A stretch of DNA of 64,000 bases, from NCBI GenBank assembly GCA_965223775.1, contig OZ245021.1, forward strand, positions 2,356,001 to 2,420,000, read 5' to 3'. Shown here in pieces: positions 60,891 to 64,000 of this stretch. This DNA is from JAJDXW01 sp965223775. GTDB lineage: Bacteria; Pseudomonadota; Gammaproteobacteria; HK1. The stretch's first letter is position 1. Each line of letters starts with the position of its first letter. The notes under the pieces were generated by a model. That model did not search any database, was not told the DNA's origin, and saw nothing but the letters and a program-made list of their open reading frames with translations. The translations under genes were made by a program, and so were the position numbers.

Positions 60891-62114
60891 CTACGGGCGT
60901 GCGGTGGGTTCGAGGCGGGCGTGCCAGGCGGGTGGGAGCTCGACGCGGCGCGAGACGAGGCAGCGGGGGAACCCCCAGGAGGGGAACCAGGCGCACTGGG
61001 GGATGGGGATGTCGCCGCCCGCGACGAGGACGACGAGGTCCTCCGGGGTCGCGACGGCCGGGATCGCGCCCTCGCGCTCCGCCTCGCGGACCCAGTCCGG
61101 CCACTGGCGGGCGCCGATGAGGCGCTCGTGGAGCCAGGTGCGGCGCCACGCGTCGGCCGGCATCCGCCCGTCCCGCCACAGGCGCCGCTTGACGTCGGCC
61201 TTGTCGAGGCCCTGGGCGGCGAGCTCCTTCGCGACGAAGGGGGCGATCGCCACCGCCGCGACCCCGCCGTGGAGCATGGTGAAGCCGGATGCCGCCGTCC
61301 CCATGACGCTCGCGAGGTCGTCGAGGCCGCCCGTCACGTTGATGACGCTCTCCGCCCGCAGGACGACGACCACGCTTTCCTCCGCCTCGAATCCGATCTC
61401 GACATGGAGGGGCGGCCACGGGGAGAGCTCGGTCCGCTCCGCGAGGCACAGGGTGTAGCGCCCCGGCTGGCCGAGGCCCGCGAACGAGACCGCCGCCGGC
61501 CATCCGCCCCCGATGTTGTTCATGACGAGGCGTACGGCCCGCCCGATGGCGGCGTTCGCCTGCCAGCCCGGGCCGAGCGCGCCGAAGCTTGCGTTCACGC
61601 CGATCGCCCCCGCAACCGGCCCGCACACCACGATGAGCGGGGTCACGTTCTCGTCCGTGGTCTGGACGCCCCGCAGGTTGAAGGCGGGGTCCGCGATCGC
61701 GCGCACCGCGGCGAGCACGACCGGCAGGTGTTCGGGCCGGCAGCCGGCCATGACCGCGTTGGCCGCGACTTTCTCGACGGTCGCGAGGCCCTTGAGGGGG
61801 TCGAGCTCGCCGAGGACCGTGTCCGCGGCGTCCGCCGGCGCCCACGAGAGCGCCTCCTCCACCCGGCCGAGGGTCGGCGCGACGATGGGCAAGCCATCGG
61901 TCCAGCCCTGCAGGTAGAACCGGCGGTTGACCTCCGCCTCGGGGTCCGCGCCGCGCACCACTTCGACCCGCTGCCTCGGGAACCTCGCCGCGAGCGGAAT
62001 CTTGTCGAGGAGCCCTGCCTCCGACGTCCGCTCGCGCAAGGTGTCGTCGATCCATTCGCCCGAGGCTCGCTGGCCGGACGGCAGGAGGACCCAGAGGGGC
62101 GGCGGATCGGACAA
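60891..62114 (-). CDS. Conserved protein associated with UGSC-family genes
   Basis: 407 residues, function unknown. Notable blocks are NRRFYLQGWTDGLPIVAPTL, LKGLATVEKVAANAVMAGCR, PLIVVCGPVAGAIGVNASFG, ALGPGWQANAAIGRAVRLVM and FTMLHGGVAAVAIAPFVAKE. I recognise this as a conserved uncharacterised protein that can occur near UGSC-family genes, and one begins at 63823. No signal peptide. It may act on a thiol or selenol-linked metabolite together with the UGSC protein (inference). Confidence 0.75.
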   Translation of the reverse strand: MSDPPPLWVLLPSGQRASGEWIDDTLRERTSEAGLLDKIPLAARFPRQRVEVVRGADPEAEVNRRFYLQGWTDGLPIVAPTLGRVEEALSWAPADAADTVLGELDPLKGLATVEKVAANAVMAGCRPEHLPVVLAAVRAIADPAFNLRGVQTTDENVTPLIVVCGPVAGAIGVNASFGALGPGWQANAAIGRAVRLVMNNIGGGWPAAVSFAGLGQPGRYTLCLAERTELSPWPPLHVEIGFEAEESVVVVLRAESVINVTGGLDDLASVMGTAASGFTMLHGGVAAVAIAPFVAKELAAQGLDKADVKRRLWRDGRMPADAWRRTWLHERLIGARQWPDWVREAEREGAIPAVATPEDLVVLVAGGDIPIPQCAWFPSWGFPRCLVSRRVELPPAWHARLEPTARP

Positions 62115-62252
62115 CGTTTCGGCCCGCGTATGGACAGGGACTGGGAGAACGGGGGAGGGCGGTTCCGGACCGTCTTCGGCGGCCTGCCCGGTTCGGATCG
62201 GCTCGACCCGACCTGGCTCGGTCCGACCTGGCTCGGCCCGTCCCGGCCCGCC

Positions 62253-62594
62253 TCAGCTCCGCTCGAACATCCCGAGATTAAGGGGCAGCATCCGCCCCAT
62301 CCACGTCGCGTGGTCGCGGTGGTCGGCGAGGTCGTCGCCGGTCTCGGGGTGGACGAAGACGGTGAGCCCGCGGCGGTTCAGCATCAGCCACGGCACGATG
62401 TCCGCAAAGATGGCCGCATCGAATGCGACCTGGTACATCGGCTCCGGGTGCGGCCCCACCGGCTCGTCGCGCCACCGCCCGAGCCGCACCTCGAAGCGCT
62501 CCGCGATCGCCTCGCGCAGCCAGGCGGCGGTCGTTCGTGACGCGTCGTCGTAATACACGTGGGCGTGGTACGAGGGGATGTTCACGTTCGCCAT
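62253..62594 (-). CDS. DOPA 4,5-dioxygenase family protein
   Basis: 113 residues from the ATG at 62594. SYHAHVYYDDAS supplies the first metal histidines, GPHPEPMYQVAFDAAIFADI and LTVFVHPETGDDLADHRDHA, then WMGRMLPL, complete the family pattern. Members cleave catechol rings of DOPA-like compounds. The bacterial role is often unassigned. Confidence 0.9.
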   Translation of the reverse strand: MANVNIPSYHAHVYYDDASRTTAAWLREAIAERFEVRLGRWRDEPVGPHPEPMYQVAFDAAIFADIVPWLMLNRRGLTVFVHPETGDDLADHRDHATWMGRMLPLNLGMFERS

Positions 62595-62614
62595 GGTCGT
62601 GGGTCCGTTCTTCA

Positions 62615-62690
62615 CGTCAGTCCGCGGCGTCAGTCCGCGGCGTCAGCCCGCGCGTCAGTCCGCGGCGTCAGTCCGCGCGTCAGTCCGCGT
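62615..62690. repeat. GC-rich tandem repeat between two genes
   Basis: About six copies of an 11-13 base unit around GTCAGTCCGCGGC fill the gap between the DOPA dioxygenase-like start and the phosphoribosyltransferase stop, and the last copy supplies the final codons of the latter. Confidence 0.8.
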
Positions 62691-63225
62691 CCAGGTTGGC
62701 CGGGTCGAGCGCGGCAATGTAGGGAAGGGTGCGGTGGCGCTCCGCGTAGTCGAGCCCGTAGCCGACCACCCACATGTCGGGGATGTCGAAGCCGAGGTAG
62801 TCGATCCGGACCTCGACCTCGTTCCGCGCCTTCTTGCGAGTGAGCGCGCACGTGCGGACCGACGCCGGGTCGCGCGCCTCGAACTGCTGCACGAGGTACC
62901 GGAGGGTCCGCCCGGTGTCCACGATGTCCTCCACCACGAGCACGTGGCGCTTTTCGATGCTCTCGCGGAGGTCGAGGACCATGCGTACCTCGCCCGAGCG
63001 CTGGTCGCCGTCGGCGTAGCTCGAGACGGCGATGAAGTCCACCCGGTGCGGCACGGTCAGCCGCCGCGTCAGGTCCGCGAGGAAGATGAACGCCCCCTTC
63101 AGCACCCCGATGACGACGAGTTCGTCCACGTCCGCGTAGTCCGCGGAGATGCGAGCGGCGAGCTCGTCCACGCGCGGAGCGATCCGTTCCTCCGCGATGA
63201 GCACGTTCGGTCCGGTATCGGTCAA
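62680..63225 (-). CDS. hpt: Hypoxanthine phosphoribosyltransferase
   Basis: 181 residues from the TTG at 63225, chosen because AGGAGGG (63239-63233) is eight bases upstream; an in-frame ATG at 63282 lacks such a site. The PRPP-binding motif VLVVEDIVDTGRTLRYLVQQ, the flexible-loop FIAVSSYADGDQRSGEVRMV and the purine-end PDMWVVGYGLDYAERHRTLP define bacterial HPRT. It salvages hypoxanthine (and usually guanine) to nucleotides. Confidence 0.93.
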   Translation of the reverse strand: MTDTGPNVLIAEERIAPRVDELAARISADYADVDELVVIGVLKGAFIFLADLTRRLTVPHRVDFIAVSSYADGDQRSGEVRMVLDLRESIEKRHVLVVEDIVDTGRTLRYLVQQFEARDPASVRTCALTRKKARNEVEVRIDYLGFDIPDMWVVGYGLDYAERHRTLPYIAALDPANLDAD

Positions 63226-63402
63226 CTGTCCACCCTCCTGCCGTTCCGTCGGTGAACTGCCCTTCGGGTCGATTGGCGGCACCGCGCCGCCGCTCGTCCC
63301 GGACGGTGCGGGGGATGTTAGCGGCCCGCACTGCCGCGGTCACCTCCGCGGGCGAGGCCCGCCCGGCCGCATTCGCGTTCGGCTGGGCCTCCCCGCGGCC
63401 CC

Positions 63403-63515
63403 GTAGGTCGGCATGGCCCCGTAGTAGGTCGGCTTGGCCGAAGGCGTAAGCCGACATCATGGCCGGGGTCGGGCGACGCTCCTTGTCGGATTACGCTGCG
63501 CTAATCCGACCTACG
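63403..63515. repeat. Dispersed GTAGGTCGG/CCGACCTAC inverted repeat
   Basis: CGTAGTAGGTCGGCTTGGCC and further left TAGGTCGGCATGGCC face TGTCGGATTACGCTGCGCTA ATCCGACCTACG at 63484-63515. The same GTAGGTCGG...CCGACCTAC pattern is a common intergenic repeat in proteobacteria. No gene lies in 63226-63822 apart from repeats. Confidence 0.75.
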
Positions 63516-63562
63516 GAGATCTGCAGGGTTCGGGTTGGGACCCGTGGTGCCCTGGGGCCGTC

Positions 63563-63650
63563 GTCCTTCTGGGAACGCGGGCATCTTGCCCGCGCGGAGC
63601 GGCCCCCCCGACGCCCGCGCGGGCTGGAAGCCCGCGCTCCCAGGAGGCCG
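63563..63650. repeat. REP-like paired palindrome, copy 3
   Basis: Left arm with GCGGGCATCTTGCCCGC and right arm with GCGGGCTGGAAGCCCGC face each other, as in copies 1 and 2. Two extra GTGCTCCCAGGAAGCC-like fragments follow. Confidence 0.78.
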
Positions 63651-63822
63651 TGCTCCCAGGAAGCCGTGCTCTCGGGAAGCCCTGGTGCCGGCCTGAGCCT
63701 TGTACGTAGTCAGGTCCCCGTTTGGCGCGCGGCGGGCGGGCGGTTACCCTTGCCACCGGAGGCGGACGCGCCCGGCTGCGGCGACGTCCGCCGGGACCGG
63801 AAACACCAGGAGGATGAACGAC

Positions 63823-64000
63823 ATGGCGACTCCGGCACAGGGAACCTACCCCGTCGTCTGGCCCCGCGGTCCAAAGGCGGGCTCCATCTCGCCGCTCGCC
63901 GAACGGCACGCGAGCCTCGAGGGCAAGAAGATCGCGTTTCTCTGGGACTATCTCTTCCGCGGGGACGAGATCTTTCCCATGCTCGCCTCGGAGCTCTCGG
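63823..64000 (+). CDS. UGSC-family protein, N-terminal part (3' end outside window)
   Basis: 59 residues visible from the ATG at 63823, which has AGGAGG nine bases upstream. GSISPLAERHASLEGKKIAF and LWDYLFRGDEIFPMLASELS match the opening of UGSC-like proteins. The UGSC (Sec/Cys) motif itself would lie outside the window. It is divergent from the hpt gene across a repeat-rich interval. Confidence 0.75.
   Translation, partial: MATPAQGTYPVVWPRGPKAGSISPLAERHASLEGKKIAFLWDYLFRGDEIFPMLASELS

Noticed and set aside
62615..62690. GC-rich repeats considered as a CRISPR-like array
   Set aside because: Units are 11-13 bases with no unique spacers, so it is a simple tandem repeat.

Overview
The window comes from a high-GC bacterium. 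Most of it is clearly GC-rich, with dense same-strand operons, 4-11 base gene overlaps and strong Shine-Dalgarno sequences such as AAGGAGGTGA. The gene set (LivHMGFJ transporter, PEP-hydrolase/Tm-1 family proteins, SRPBCC proteins, phytanoyl-CoA dioxygenase-like proteins, amidohydrolases, a UGSC protein, DOPA dioxygenase) fits an uncultured, probably environmental or host-associated Pseudomonadota. That placement is inference. No rRNA, tRNA or CRISPR array was seen.

Layout. 1-17 kb is a minus-strand metabolic and transport region: FAD oxidoreductase, amidohydrolase, hydrolase, two SRPBCC genes (one fused to a quinone oxidoreductase), a long flotillin with an internal duplication, and a Liv-type ABC operon whose LivF is fused to a Tm-1-like domain and followed by a PEP-hydrolase-family gene. 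17.5-25.2 kb is a six-gene plus-strand operon with overlapping or almost abutting genes: SMC/OLD-like ATPase, TOPRIM/DUF4276-like protein, adenine methyltransferase, a protein with two GHKL ATPase domains, a receiver-domain protein and an unknown protein. It is the best candidate for an undescribed defence or signalling system. 25.4-33.3 kb returns to metabolism (cytochrome c, cupin, methyltransferase, dioxygenase, VapBC, SDR, amidase, amidohydrolase).

33.4-58.7 kb is a defence and mobile-element island with locally lower GC. It holds a TIR protein with a small partner, a PD-(D/E)XK nuclease-like gene and a Gabija locus. In the Gabija locus gajA is intact, but gajB is cut by an IS1634-family element with perfect 6-bp target duplications; removing the element in silico restores a 582-residue GajB. 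Next is a three-gene regulator/nucleotidyltransferase/ATPase locus ruined by an IS4-family insertion, an IS21 remnant and frameshifts. After a SulP transporter and IS3/IS481 debris there is a restriction-modification locus (methyltransferase, C-like regulator, HEAT-repeat putative nuclease) with a candidate operator, then TumE/TumA-like and AbiE toxin-antitoxin pairs and an internally deleted prolyl oligopeptidase.

58.7-64 kb carries an NDUFA9-like SDR, a HigBA pair whose toxin has lost its stop codon, a UGSC-associated protein, DOPA dioxygenase, hypoxanthine phosphoribosyltransferase and the start of a UGSC-family gene. Two families of dispersed palindromic repeats sit in the metabolic intergenic regions at both ends.
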